From Whalleya microplaca (taxonomy: Eukaryota > Ascomycota > Sordariomycetes > Xylariales > Xylariaceae): 64,000 bases of DNA. The notes beneath the pieces were generated by a model that searched no databases, was not told the origin of the DNA, and was given only the letters and a program-made list of their open reading frames with translations. Both the position numbers and the translations under genes were made by a program. Each line of letters begins with the position of its first letter. Positions within the stretch are counted from its first letter, which is position 1. Below are positions 32,301 to 46,839 of the stretch, one piece after another. The DNA lies in the NCBI GenBank assembly GCA_022497155.1, contig MU385738.1, positions 1-64,000 of the forward strand. Direction: 5' to 3'.

Positions 32301-35300
32301 ACCACTGCTAATCGCATGTACCTACGGAATACCACTATGTAGTTTGGGTGGGTGTGTGCCTGGCCCTCCCCATGTCTGTCTGGTGTCACCGTGCCCTGCA
32401 GGGTACGCACTGTCACTATATACCACCTCCACTATCGTGACTCGCACTGGCCAGGTATTGGCCAGCGACGACAACTTCCATGTACCATGCTACAGCTACA
32501 TATCGCAGATGAAGTGTCAGTGCCCATTCAGCCCTGTCGAAGGCGTTCGAGTTTTGAAGGTGAGGCCTGATTCAGCATGTATGTAATGTACATACTATAG
32601 TACTATAGTAGCAGTACGCATTACCAGCTTCTGTCCCCCCCCGGTGTCAAGTAACAAGGACCAGGACATTACGCAGCAATGAGCTGGCTGTACTGTATAG
32701 TACTGTATACACACACGTACCTCGTACTTTACCTACTTGGATATATAGTGTACGTAGAAGCCTATGCAAGTGTAGTACATACCGTACCGTAGAGAGAGAT
32801 ACAGCAGGTCCAATATCTACTAATAAAAGTAGCTAATGTTCAGAGCCTCTGAGCTTATTATTGCTTATGTTGTGATTTTCACAAGCTTCATGTTTCGCTT
32901 ACAACAGATCTGTATCACAGATCGTTTCCAGCGGAATATTCCCCTGGCACAGAATTACTCTGTATGTATGGCAGAGACTCGCCACGATGAGGGTATGTAC
33001 AATGGAAGACTTGGTATACCGCGTAAACATAGTAAATCCTTGCCATTTCTGAAAGGGGGCCAGGGTTAACGGCTAGTGGCCGCTATTCTTTGTTGTTGGG
33101 CTCAATCATTAATAATGGGCCAAAGAGTGACAGAGAAAGAATAAAGAGGATACTTGACGTAGTCAGTTCCCTTATGCCAGTACCATGTGCGTACATGCCT
33201 TGGCCCGCAACTAGCAGGGATGGATTGCGGCTATGTGTACGTACAGTGCGAATCTTGCCTTCAACTCTATCATGACAACTTTGTATGTAGAAGGGAGAGA
33301 GAGAGGTTGTGATTAATTGGACTCGTTGAGAGGCAAGAAAGATGCAGGCTGGTAGGTAGGAGGTAGGAAGACAGTGGTTGGATGTTGTACAAAGCCTGTA
33401 CCTACAGATGTATGTACATCGGAGCGACATGGCCTATGGCCCCAGTCCAAGATGAGCTACGGCAACTTATCGCAATGGAGGTCCGTGTGTTGCAGGGACT
33501 ATGATTGGCCCTCTCTTGGAAGTCTGTTCTCGGTGGTCCAAAACAGTGGATCCATATCCGCTACTGTTACGTTGGACACATGCAAGTCGAACCAAGCAGG
33601 AAAATTCATCACTTGGTGAACTGATGAACTGGTGAACTGACAGCCATTGGAGTCTCAGAGTCATGGATGTATGGCATGTAGGTGATCTAGGTAATAAATG
33701 CAGAGGAAGGCAGCATGAGATTTACTGGGGCAGAGCAGGTACTGGTCAACAAATACATGGACTGTCTGAATGGCTAGGAGGGCCCCTGCATTGGTGATGG
33801 TTAGGTTAGCACTAAATCATTCACACTCGACCTAATGGGTTGAAGATTGGAATCGGGTTGGATGCTTGTGTAATGTATAATGTACGTTGTATAAACAGAA
33901 TCAACTACTGCACTACCTACGCCTTGTTTTGAGATAGCGGTATCAAGGTTCAGAACATACTAGAAATCATCCACATACGTGTGAATATAGGTAAACCTAA
34001 TCAAGCCGCTCTATGTATGTAGATCGGACTTAAAGATTACATGTATGTTCAATGGATCTCACGTAGCGAGAAGTTGAAATGTATGTACATATGCCCCGTC
34101 ATCCAGATTTGTCTCTACGGAGCTTACCTAGGTGCCTAGGAACGGGGCATCCAAAGTGCAACTTATCATGGTCTTGGCTTGACCCATATTGCGAAAGACT
34201 ACTCATGTCACACAGTAAAAATCATCAGGTCCTGGGCGTATGGAATCGCAGCTTTAAATTATGTGGGTGTTCACGTTTTGTTCAACCCAATGGACTTGTC
34301 TCGTCCTGGACCAATATGAGGGAGGATATGACGGTACTGCAGATGCGACTGGACGATCCAACTCGCCATCGAGGCTTTGCATTGTAATCTTGACGATTTA
34401 ATATCTTTAAGTAGAAGAAAGTACCTAATAGCCGCACATCAACAACCTCTCACGTTGAACAATACCAGACCAATTGGGGACATTTAAGAGAGTCCAGTAC
34501 GCTGTATGTCTGTATCTAAGCAGGCTAGGTTAAGTAATCATCATGACCCTCTCAGTCGACTCAAGTACATATATACCGGATTTGTTAGTGTTCTCGTAGT
34601 AGGCGTTTGTGCATACTACTTCGTAGTTCTACAGCTAATGATAACGACGAAGAACCGTTCTCGGGAGCTTGGGTCTCAATATGGCCCGGCCCATGATAAT
34701 TATGTTTGATCGTCGGTCTCCACCGTTGAGATTCGTGGACAATTTGATCGACAGACGAGAAGAGCCCAGTTGCGGTAACTCTAGTGGTCAATCCCCCAGA
34801 TGTCAGACTGATAGCATTTATTGCGTGGGATGTTGTTCAAAGAAAAAATTTCGACGGATACGTCGGTTATGCTGTTGTGTTCAACCCGGAGGCGATGGGC
34901 AAGAACGTGATATAGTGTCATCATACATGGTGCCGCCACCTTCTACCGCGTAACGCGAACGGTAAGAGTCATCTTTCGAAGATGACATGATGTCGCGAGG
35001 AAGCTATTCGTAAATGTGGAAATGGTGATATACGTAGAATAGTATATGCAAGGTAGACACGGCTGGAGGCCACCTAGGGAGGATGCAAGTACTACTAGGT
35101 ATCTTTCTCGGGCTAGTTCAAAGAGTCGAAGTCATGGCTCCGAATTGTTGGCAAATTGTTGGCGATCCTAGAGTCCGAACTACACTGCGTAGATAGTAGG
35201 TATACGCGTAGAGAAGCAGAGATCAGGCGGTTCGAGCATCATCAATTTCGCTTGATGCCAGCCAGCCTACTAGTAGTGCCAGAAGCTAGACGAAAAGAGC

Positions 35301-38300
35301 TAGACCGGAAGTCCACTACTAAGTATGTACCTAGAGGCTTGGTGGAAGAGGTTCAAGCATGGATGTATGTACTGACTTAGGTAAGCCTACACGACAATAC
35401 GGAATAGTGGCCATGAAGTTCAGCCTATCAAGATATCAAGACAGATAGATACGGTACCCTAAGGCACCAACTATCGCAACTTTACGAAAAAGGTATAAAT
35501 CATATAAATATAACCTATTTTTATTTGCTCTGTACTGAATTACCTTCTATACTGCTGTATCGTTGTAATAGACTATGTGTAATGGGCAATGCAGCACGGA
35601 ATCAAGTTCTCGCGATCCCCGCTACGGCCAAATATGTCAGGGTTGGCATTTGCCTAGGAGGCTTGCATGGACGCGGTCTGGACCACAGTCGGATTGCCAG
35701 AACTGGGCTTTGAATGAGGGGAAATGTTCACGATACTGATCGTGACAGGCCTCAGGACCAACGTATCCGCCTCAGGTAGCATCTATTTTGCCGTTCAACC
35801 ATCAATGGAAGCTGACAAGGTAAGGCTCTCTTACGTATGTATTTCAAATACAGCGCGGGCACAATGAAATGGAATTGAAGGTCTCGAATGCCAAAAATAA
35901 ATGGGAAATTCCGAATCGCAGGATCAAGATTTACGAAAATCAAATCCTCCCGAGGCCTTTTCCCCACACGCTCCCCAGACTCTACAGTTCATGGGGAACG
36001 CAGCCTGCCATTCCGGAGCAAGTTAAAGAACATGAAGCGGAATATTGGGCCAGCTTTAGAGTCTCGGCCGCGTTCTATCTTGGATCAAGTTCAGATTGAT
36101 CCATGGCCGACCGGGGGTTCGGTGTTCTATGGAGGAGTTGTCGCTGCCGACCCCCTGTAACTTACTACATTCACCATAGTTCTTGCAGCAGGTCCCAAAG
36201 GCGTGTATACGTTATCCCATCATACTGCGTACATAAAAATGCCTGGAGGCTCCATACGCGCTTAAGCTGTTGTTGAACCAGTCAGGGGTTGTCGAAGTTC
36301 GTCAAGACCCCAATGCAGGGCCGTTGGACCATTTACAACGTCCCTAGCCCTCGACAATTCATGAGATTGGGGCATCGGGATGACGATGCAGATGGAGATG
36401 ACGATTATGCTGGCAACCGAGCAGCATCCTATTCCGCGCCGTCCAATGGAGTCATGGAGATGCATTCCTTCAAGCTGGCACGACGTGCGAAGTCCGTCGC
36501 ACCGCAGTAGCAGGTTTTCCCGGAGAGAAAAACGTCTAACTACAACGTACGAATAGATATCCCGCGCTTGAATCTATGGGACCACGTTGAGCCTCTGGCT
36601 ACCACATCAAGCGAGTAACAACGGTATGCAGTATGGAAATCGTTCGATCCATACATTGATGAGAGACCTGATATCCAATGTCTGTGCCCAGGTCGTCTCC
36701 ATTGGAGTTAATTATGTTGCACTATCACAAACTACCGCCAGCGGGACAGGGTACAGGGATGCTGAATAGTGACGTTTGTCGCAACGGAGTACCATTATTT
36801 TCCGCCGCAAGCGACCATGCAGCTGTAGTCGCGATTAGCACTAGATCTACACACATAGTTACTCTGCTAGCTGTTTCGAACAGAGAGTTGCTATTCAGAA
36901 AACACGCGACAAACTCAAGCCCGAAGATTCAAGTAGCACATTTATTGCACATCAGTATTAAAGCTAAATAAAGGAGAGAGTGTCCTAAGATAGAATCTTT
37001 ACATAGGATATGTTCTGACTCGCCGTAACCGGACCAGCCGGCAGACGAGGACCATACAGTTCAGCTGGCAAATGTCATCATACTAATACGTAGTATATGT
37101 ACTAAGAACTTATACCGAGGAAAAAAGAAAAGATCGGTTTACTGTAGGTAGGTACAGTAGGTCCAACGTTCCTTGCAGAAACCTGGGGTAGTTCCAACAT
37201 GAACGATTTCGCACCAACGAGTCCCATGCATAACATCCATAACGCCCACAGGTCCCCAACCACGACAACGATAGCTTCAAGTCTCCTTGTTGAATGCACC
37301 CATAGCTTTAAGTCCGATCAACCAGCCGGTACGCATATCGCAGCATTGATGTTGTATTCTCCTTAACGAAAGTCCACTTATTCCCGGTCGACGTTGTATC
37401 GTTGAAAGCCGCATCGCGATATTACTTGCATCATGTTCCTTGTATAAGTGCAGTTGGTACTGCACAGTAGTCCCGAGAACTTCCCTGCGCTCTTCCTCTC
37501 GCATCCCTTTTTGGCGTTGCGCCGATGTAAATGACCTATCACTTCGTCATTTTCTCGTGGAAGCCATGGCGTCTCTTCGACGATCATTGCAACAAGAGAC
37601 CCATCCTTGCCATCCTTATTGCTACGACTCGCCAACCTATTTGCGAGAGAGAAACCACAGTGCTTGACCGTGCATTCTAGTATGCCAATTGGAGATCTGA
37701 TAACTCGTCTCCTGCTACGCTGTATGTAATAAGTATCCTCTCGGCCCGAGTCATCAACGTGCATGGGAATAGCACCGGCCGAATGCGCCCCAAATTCCTT
37801 ATAAGCCCTGATCAGCCCAGCAGCACAGTTGGAGTGGTGACAGGACGTTGCTGCGCCGCTTTACCTCAACCAACTCGCGCGCGCCTCAATGCAACCTCCC
37901 TCCCCCGAGATATCCAACGAGTAACGCATATTTGCTCGTCACATATCATGAAACACGTTCCATGGGGGATTAGAAATTGACCTTTCCATGGTTTGCATCA
38001 GAGGCAGTTTGTTGCGACTCAATGTCGGACGCACCGATTTTGCCCGACCACCTGCAGCTTATACAGAACAGCAACAAGGTTCAGGCCGGCATAGCTAATC
38101 CATATCTAGGTAATTGAGCCTAAAGCTTCCTTCAGCTCGCGTATGTATTGTAATAGAGAACTACATACATAGTAGTAGATACTCCCTACACAGTAGGTTG
38201 CCATTGAGTCCACAGGTAATACTTATTAATGCTTGCCTGCCGGGAGCTTACATCCATGTATAGAACCCCGCGTTGGTCTTGGGGAAAGCCAGAATAATCC

Positions 38301-41300
38301 ACGTTATTCTGCATCTTTGTAAGAGGGGTCTAATAAGACGATAGTGCGCCTGAAATGATGAGATATGCAGGGAGTCTAACTGATTTCAGTACAGTTTGAG
38401 TCTACATCGCTACGAGAGCCAAGGCAATAGTAACTCTCGCCTATCTGAAAACATCGTAGATCGAACGCACGCATTCGCTCTTGATACCCTTTACCGAGCG
38501 CCCAGTCCCCTGTCGCATTCTTATGTAGTTGCAGCGGCTCTAATTCCGGCACCAAGTGATTCCGTACATAACTTCGTCATCGGTCAAACGATGTGAAGCA
38601 GGGTCCAAAGCCAGACGCCATTGGGGCGTCCATGTCCCTAACCTAGGTACTTCAACCACACCTAGCTCCAGCCAAATCTCTATTTCCTGTCTCATCTCCA
38701 ATTCAAAACTCAGACCGGCCGCTAAACGACGTGCCGATGATCCGGCCCCAGGCGTCTCCCAGACAGCTTCGGAAGTGGTGCGAGTACTGACTAAGCAAGC
38801 GTTTACCGCGAGTATTCGGCTCGTGGCCGCTTACACGACAGGCGAAGTGGAAACCAGGTTCGGTTGTCTGAGACATCTGCCATCTCGCCTCACTAGAGCC
38901 GTGGTACAAAACGCAGGAGCACACATGCGGATCAAAAGGCCTCGTCGGAGATAAGTACGCTGGCAGGCAGACCCTCGGGATAGCGAGGTGCCCGCGACGC
39001 CTCAAATGTGTCATGTACACCGCACTTCCTAGGCGCTCAGCCGGGACTGCCGGGGCGCGAACTGAGCTAAGGTTCGCTTCCCGACACATATCTGATGGTG
39101 TTGCCCCTTTCCGCTATTATACGATGGCCGATAGCTCGCCAGTTCGATGACGGGGGCCGCTACATTAGTCGCATCTGGGATGTAGGTAGGTGGTGTGGCC
39201 CGCTCGCCCGATCCAAAGCCGGCTGGAGTCGGGAAGCCTCTGGCTGCAGCCGAGGACATCCGGATGAGATGATCGTGCTTACAGTCCGGCAATGCAGATA
39301 TTCGGGTAGACACCCGAAGGTCTCGGCCCTTTGCAGATGGTACGGAAGCTGGCAACTCCTGCAGCAACTTCACCAACGGATAGATGGCCGGAGGGACGTG
39401 ATCAGTGCTTTGTTGAACCACGACCATGGAGACTTCATACCTGGGAGGGTTCCAATTCGGGAGTTATGAGGCTTTAGGAAGGACAGATTGTATAAAATCA
39501 AGGCGAACACTCGAGAAACACGTATCAGGATGAAGAGGCTCAGCACGTCAAGCTGCTCCATCATACTTAGAAGTGGCGTGTTAGGAGATCGCATAAGGTA
39601 GGCCGTATATTAATTCGACCAGGATGCTACGACCCGGGGAGTCATTAGACCAACATTGATAGCTCCCTGAATGTTTAAAACAGTATCTTAGGGATAATTA
39701 TGGACAGAAACCCGCGAGAGCAGTAATCTTTAGGGCTTGCAACTTGTTCATAGTGAATACTTAGAAACAGTATCAAGCTGAATAGCATAATCAGGTTCTA
39801 ATTCTATTAGTTGCTTGAGTCGGTTCTTTTAAAATGACCCTAAATTCGTTGGGCCTTGTCCTCAGTCCTTCTTCAATAGTAAGGTCTTAATAGTGATTAA
39901 GCCTCCACTCAGAGACAATTGCCACACCACACTTAGAAGATATACACTGAAGCTCGAACATAGTGACCAAATAATTAAGCTTCACATAATCCTTAAGCAC
40001 TACTGGATTTCTGAATACACTCCAAGCAATTCCAGCACGTCAAAAGCTCTACAGCTGTTCGAAAGCATGACGGCGAGCCGCAGGCAGTGGAGCTTCAAGA
40101 TAGGGGGAGGGAGTTTACGAGTCCTATAGATATATGATAGGAGTAACACAGCTATTCTATATATGGGTAGGCCCTTTATTCCTAGCTGCCTAGAAGGGGT
40201 GAATCACTACAGTGAGTTATGCGGCCAGCATGCTTCTATAAGTTCAAATACTCTAGTCCTGTCTTTTTCTCTGGAATAGAGCAATCACCGGGCATCTAAT
40301 CGGTACTTCTGAGATACGTCCGAACGACCCCCTGAACCTGATCGTGCGTCTGTATTATGGAGAGCGGTTGAAACACTCCGCATGGGGTTTCTTAGAGCAG
40401 CTGCAGAGTTACAGAAAAGGAAACCATTTGTGGGCAATGCGGAGGCCGGTCTCTTTCGGCCGAGTGATGGTGTGGCAGTGCCTGGCCAAGATCAACCGCC
40501 AACCCCTTGTACTATAATATAGCAACACTCCTTAGTAGCATCGTTGGGCAATAGCGCCCATCCACCACGACCGGGCGATCCGATTCACGTCGAGAAACGA
40601 TTCAGCATTGACTCTAATCCTCGCGCCTGAATCGCAGTAACGCATACTATGCGGAGCAAATAACGATGTGGTGGTGTTGATTGGTCTGCTATCCTTCATC
40701 CAATAGATTACCACGTCCCCTCTACTAGACTTATCCCCATCACCGCCACCGTGATACCACAATCTACTACTCCTACTCCATTCTCCTACATACACAGTCG
40801 TCATCATTATCGTTATCATGGCTAATATATTGAAATTGCATGATCCTTAGTCATCCTCACATCCAGACCCTTTTCGCCCCTTAAGATATGCCCGATCGAT
40901 AATACCGGTGGATGCTTTTTCTTCATCGCAGGGCGTCAACGGCCGTGCACGATATGTATGTAGATGGGATTGTGGTTGGGCAAGGACATGGCAAACAGTA
41001 TTAGCCAAGGCGGCGTAACTCAGTTTAGCTATCTGCACGTCATCTTTCCCACCCAAAGCCCTTGCATTATTTCGTTTGGATATAGCCTGCGCTAACTTCA
41101 TCATACTACGTACGTATGTATGTACATGCCAATCATCCGAATACCTGCCGTAATGTTCGTTGCACACAAGCTGAACACCCTCCTGAAACTCGAAATATGT
41201 TGCATTCAGCTCACCAGACCCCCTTCCATCTCTCATCACTTGTTTGTTGATGTCGCGCATATCATAAGGGGTAGTGTTCTTATGGGAGCTGTCTGGCATG

Positions 41301-44300
41301 TGACGCGCCAAGCCTTTATCTCAGATCATGAATGGGCCGCTAGTTGGAGATACGAGCCACACCGTTCGCGCCAAGTTGCGATTCCTTGGTCTGTGAACTC
41401 GCCTTATCATTTGGTGTCTCGTTGAAGCATGGCTTGAACGGGCTTTTTCTCCACCCACTAGCCACACCCTCATTAACCCATGACTTCGACTTACATGTAT
41501 TTTCAACCCTCTATCAGGTGATGTTATGAGGATAGAGTTGGGTGCGGATAAGAACCTAAGATGTCGAACCTAGCTGATATTGGAAAGCTTTCAGTCGATC
41601 CTCTTCCCCAGACTGATGCATTGCAACTTAGGCTAACGTGAATAGTCCTCCTAACGCTGAGACATGCACTCGCCTTCCCTAGCCACCCATCAATTATCGT
41701 AATGATCACTTCATGCCCACGTTCCTCACCACCATTGCGCCCATCTAGCGCACCTTTCGTGATACTCCACACCCACTCGCCTAGGAGGCAAGCCTGATCA
41801 GCTCCAACGTCGTGCTACTTCTATTGGCCTTCAGGACCCGCCAGCCACCGGCAGATGCGAGATAAGGTCACGGATATCGTCCGTCCCGCATATCACAGCA
41901 TTTTTCAAGACACCCAACCCAGCTGCAATTCTAAAAAAGACGGATCGGCACCGGCGGGAACACGGCGCGGTCGACTGCGTAATTGTACGCGCAGTCCACC
42001 ACCATTTCTATCACGGTTGTAAAGAGAGCATATTTCATACAACCACCAGCTACGCGCAATCTGGATGCATAGCCGCTTGGTTCCACCTTGTTGCCAGACT
42101 AGGCAACTATCTGGGCAAGTGGGCAAGCCACAAGCATGTGTTATTGTGTCGTATGTACACAGTATAGAGAAGCAACGTCTCTTTTGGACTTCAACCTCTC
42201 CCGGTATGCTGACCCGGTCATCCCAGTCGGCCCCTGATATCAGATCAGACATCTGATCTCTAGATATCATGGCAACATTAGCCACAGGCGAACGAGAGCA
42301 CACACGGGTATCGCGCAGATAATCTTCATCGGCAAGTCGCACGATCCACCACAGTCTCATTCGCCATCGCAAACGCGTGTAACGTGACTTGAGTAGGTAG
42401 CACACTCAAGATATCTCTCAGCAAAACAATGACTACCCGATATCTCCACGGAATCCAAGCATGCCTGGGTTGGCAACCCTAAACGCCTATGATACCTTCC
42501 CGATAGGCCTCTGGTTCCACTTTATGCGCCAATGCGCCATTGACCCTACCTCCGGACAGATCCGGCGCAGGCACTTCCGCTGCTGCCATAGACCGTATCA
42601 CCGTCCCACGCCAGCCTGCGTCACTCCGGAGGAATCTCCGCGCCGTACGCGCTCCGGACCTGCGGCTTGTCGTACGGTCGTCGGGTTTATGGACCTATAG
42701 GGATAGCGCAAATGCACCCCTTCTTACGGAGCTATGATCATTACATTGTGCACGCTAGGCGCAAGACTTGAACGCTCTGCTTTACTTACACGTAGTAGTC
42801 AACTTGAGGTCGGCGAAGTTTCCCACCTAGTACATAGCCCAATATGGTATGGTAGTCGATTTCACCTGCTGTGTCCCTCAGGTCCAGATTTATGTACAGG
42901 ATCCGTCTCGCCTCGCGGATACGAAGGAAGGGAATCGACGGGATCAAGAGGAGTAAAGGGGTGGTATGATCTCTACCTGGAATATATGTGTCTAGAAAAC
43001 TGTCTAGTGCACGGCATCGCCTTTAGGATGCATGGAGGACACCGCCTCTAGGTACTGTGAACAGTCGTTGGGCCACTGCAGTATTAGTGGTGATTGATGT
43101 TACTGATGTACTAGTTACAGAACATTACATCTTTAACCTCTGTCACAGTACCATATAAACCCCGCGATTACTCAGAGAAGATGTCTTAACATTGCTGACC
43201 GTAGTTTAATGACCTGGGATGTCCATGCTAGAAACAGCCACGCAAAGGATAGCATCGGCAATGAAAATTTTAGCACAATGGAAATAGTGTGAAGCTCATA
43301 ATATTCACAGAAAGTTGTATAACACTGAGCCTCTTCGGTCAGCCCGCCACTCCCGTTGGTATCCTGACCATACCTCAACACCTCGACAACCAAGTTTCTA
43401 TCATATCTCAACCGTTCCGTCTGGGGCGCCGGCCCTGCTTCCCACGTCCTTAAGTATCTCGTGAGTACTTAGCCAAGTGACGACTAAGCACAAAGCGCCC
43501 TAGCGATGCATCGGGTATCTAAGATCCAGCAAAGGCGCCAACGTGGGACGATGCTGACCGCAGGAAAAGCTTGACAGAGTTCAATCGGGCTGACGGACGG
43601 CGCAACGCTACTGGGTTAGCCCCTCCCCCCTGGCCCTCGACGGCATACTGCAAGCCCACCACCGGTCTAGACCGCTCTGAAGGTCTGCTGGGCTTCCGTG
43701 CACGCCGGTGTCCGGCGCTTACTTCTGTGATGATGATGATGTGTTGCTTTCGTGTGATGGGAGGCGTGATTAGGTGTCCCGTAACACTCATGATCGTACT
43801 AGTTTAGATGCCGTCGTATGTTGTCGTGGCGGTGGACACCTTGCGACTCGTGCTCTTGAGTGCAATAGGTCTGTAAACTCTCTGTCCATGTTACGCTTGG
43901 CTGCCGGAATAATTTCAGATAGAGCGAACATTATAGAGGTTATGTAATGCATCATCATAGGTCATGACGTCGGTCTCCGAGTGTGCCGAATTAACTGCCA
44001 GTGAGTGAAGTGGGCAGTTATTTGAGGTTGAAGTATTATACTCGTTATGATTATGGTTCATTTGAGTATACAATCTTATCAAAAACAGATCGGAGAGAAT
44101 ATTCCAGACTTAGACTCTTAACTGGTACAGTCATGCTTGACGAGACCCCTCCTTACCATGTGTTGAGCTAACCTAGTAGGCTGCTGTATATATCCGTAGT
44201 AGGACAAGATCAGTTTGATATGATGATTATGATGAATATGTTTACGTCCGGGTGCTATCTACCTAGGTACACAACGACGCATCTATGGCGCAGAGGACGG

Positions 44301-45200
44301 TGAGAGTACCTCTTCCGAGACAGAGCTATGATACACTGTCTTTTGGCGGCTTAATGAGCTCAGAATAACCTCAACTATTATTCAACGGCACACAGATTAT
44401 TCGTTGATAGTAGCCTACATGGCGTGGTGGTTTGGACGCCTGGCAGCGTATTCGCGTTGGAGAGCGTTTGAATGCGAGTGGGTTCGAACTCCATGGAGGG
44501 CGTCACTGTACTTAGCTATATAGACACTGGACGTTAACACATACTACTACTGCTATTCGTTGATAGTTATTCGATGATGAAAGGAGTATTTGTTTGAATA
44601 CAAGCGTTGTATTGACTAATTGTATTTTAGGTCAACACTTACATGAGTGAGGCTTAGTATGAACATATTCAGCATGACCATGACTTCACCCAGAGTACAT
44701 ATCTAGAGGCAGCAATGAGTTGCTGTTCAGAAAACCATAAAATCCAATTTCATTCTTTTAGCCGACAATACGTAAGGTGCGGAATGATTCACAACATGGC
44801 TGCGAGCTCGTCAGCATCCATTTACCCTCCATAACAGGGGCCTGTGAGATTCATAAAACTTGAAGAGCATTGAGAGAACTATATTTAAGCATTTGATGAT
44901 GGTAACTCCTACTACTTGTTTTTGTGGAAACACCATGACTTCTACGTGATAAGACTATACTATACGAGGTTATGTATTGATGATGTTTCAGGATTGCATA
45001 TAATGTTACTCCCATGGGGCTTAGCTGAGGGCTGATTGATCCTTCGCGGCTTTGACAACCGCGGAATGGCAAGGGTCACAAGCTGCTCAAGGCTTCAGTA
45101 TCTGCTGTGAGGGGCTTCATTCATTTCTCGCTTCTTGAGCGCAAACGTGATTACGATGTTCATAAGGATATAGTGGTCGGTAGTCGGAGGATAACTTGCA
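32301..45200. other. 12.9-kb stretch without a supportable gene
   Basis: The composition is balanced and there is no RIP-type CpA loss, so this is not a degraded transposon field. Yet no open frame exceeds 166 codons, and those above 100 (32.3-45 kb, both strands) lack domain motifs, coherent splice partners or codon bias. Short palindromic words such as GTAC, TACGTA, TAGTACTATAG and ACCTAGGT (34126, 38641, 44261) are frequent, especially at 32.57-32.80 kb. A B-box-like GGTTCGAACTCC occurs at 44475-44486, but a cloverleaf does not fold. Candidates are long intergenic regulatory DNA, non-coding RNA genes, or genes too intron-rich or diverged to see by eye. Confidence 0.45.
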
Positions 45201-46839
45201 ATGCCAACGAAGAAAACGCATCGATCAAAGTCGAGGTCAGGTTGCATAACGTGCAAGTGAGCAGAACGGATTATGGCCGTCTTCTGGAGGTAAAGCTCAC
45301 CGACACACCAGGATCCGCAAAATCAAGTGCGATGAGGCTCGGCCTCAATGCAAGCGATGCACGTCGTCTCACCGCGAATGCGACGGCTATCTGCCGCAAC
45401 CTGAAGTCCGAACAGCTCGCGAGCTGCGGGAAATTGTACACCAATTAGGCATCGTCGGACCCGTGTCGCGGGCCCTATCTCGATCGTCACCAGATCCTCC
45501 GAATGAAGATGGCATATACTTTGACTTGTTTCGCCGCTTGACCGCATCGTCAGCTGAGGCATTCTTACCCTCTAGCTTCTGGACCAGAGACGTCCTGCAA
45601 ATAACAGACAGCGAGCCTGCCGTATGGCATGCGGCGGTTTCTCTCGGTGCATTGCACAGGCAGTGGGATTTTGATAGTCAATATGATTTCCATGCCAGTG
45701 GGAGTGACTCTGATTATAAACGCAGTTCTCAGGAGCTTGCTTCAACGGCCATGAATCACTATGGACGGGCTATTTCACATGCTCGAGCCATTCGTGAGCC
45801 ATCCCGTCTACTAGTGTTGAGCGTCATGCTTCAAGCAATTGCTAATGTCACTGGTAAATGGTCGCAAAGTCAAATGCATGGACTAGCAGGATTGCGGTTG
45901 CTCAACCAGTGTTTAAAGTCTAGTATCGATCATCACGCTGCTGTCGAGCTACTGGAACGGCTAGATGTACAAGCAATGCTATGTCAAGATTCTCAAGCCC
46001 CTTATCCCTTTGGCAAAGTAACCTCGCCAGACTTGTTCTCATGCGACCCGATCCGGTGGCCCAGTGACATCGAGGACTACCCTCAAGCTGTTGCTGTCAT
46101 ATTCACCATGATAAGACGGTACGCTCTTCTCGGTGGAGCGTTGGGTGCTGCGGTGGTTTCTGCTGAAGAGTACTATCGGCAACGAAGTCGACTTTCAGAT
46201 GACTTCACGAGATGGAATGAAAGGTTCTCAACTCTCGACCAGCCCCGGTCGTGTGATGAGAATTACAATTGCAAAATGAGCGAAAAAGAGGTAGCTTCAT
46301 TGATCATATACCGCGACACCTTTCGTTTACTACTGGAAGCAAACTTGTTTGGACCAGAGAGCAGATGGGATGGCTATTTAAGCTACTTCGAACGAATTCT
46401 CTCAAATGCTACCACTGTCGCACAGCTCATTCCAAGCACACCAGAATCTTCCATCTCGTTCGAGCCTGCCATCATTACTCCGCTTTTCCTTACTGCATTT
46501 CGATGTCGCCATCCTCAGGTACGGCGTGGAGCAATCAAGCTCCTCCGTAGTTTGAAAAGACGCGAGGCAATGTGGACTGGATCCGCCGCCGCAGCTGTTG
46601 CTGAAAGGGTCATGAAAATTGAGGAAGCCGGTGCTGATAGGCAACTCTCAACACCTTCCAGCAATGAATTGGCTATTTACCAGGCTACAGAGATGTTATG
46701 GGTTCCTGAGTCGAAGCGTGTTCGCGAAATTGTTGTCTGCACTGACTTCAGTGCAAGAAAAGTCCAACTGACCATGTTAATGACCTCGACTGATGAGAAT
46801 AACTTGTCGGAAGCCACGAACGAAACAGTTCTTATCTGA
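45201..46839 (+). CDS. Zn2Cys6 transcription factor with a fungal-specific regulatory domain
   Basis: Exons 45201..45256 and 45312..46839, joined across a 55-bp GTGAGC intron, encode 527 residues. The intron falls inside the zinc cluster. Splicing gives Cys15, 18, 25, 32, 35 and 42 with spacing C-x2-C-x6-C-x6-C-x2-C-x6-C and the basic KIRKIKCDEARPQC segment, the canonical binuclear cluster. The remainder is helical and resembles the Fungal_trans_2 type regulatory region (for example AVWHAAVSLGALHRQW). It should be a nuclear DNA-binding regulator; target genes are unknown. The nearest genes downstream are a small membrane protein and a P450, but the 2.9-kb gap gives little support for a dedicated cluster. 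ATG 45201 is the only start that includes the zinc finger. Confidence 0.88.

Noticed and set aside
40847..41311. 154-codon minus-strand frame in the gene desert
   Set aside because: No motif, no splice partners and no codon bias. A frame of this length is expected by chance in 13 kb read in six frames.
41905..42405. 166-codon minus-strand frame in the gene desert
   Set aside because: Longest frame of the region, but Arg/Cys/Trp-rich with no family resemblance. Treated as chance.
44410..44500. tRNA-like sequence with B-box GGTTCGAACTCC
   Set aside because: A D-arm-like and a weak T-arm-like stem can be drawn, but the anticodon arm and acceptor stem do not pair. At best a decayed tRNA relic.
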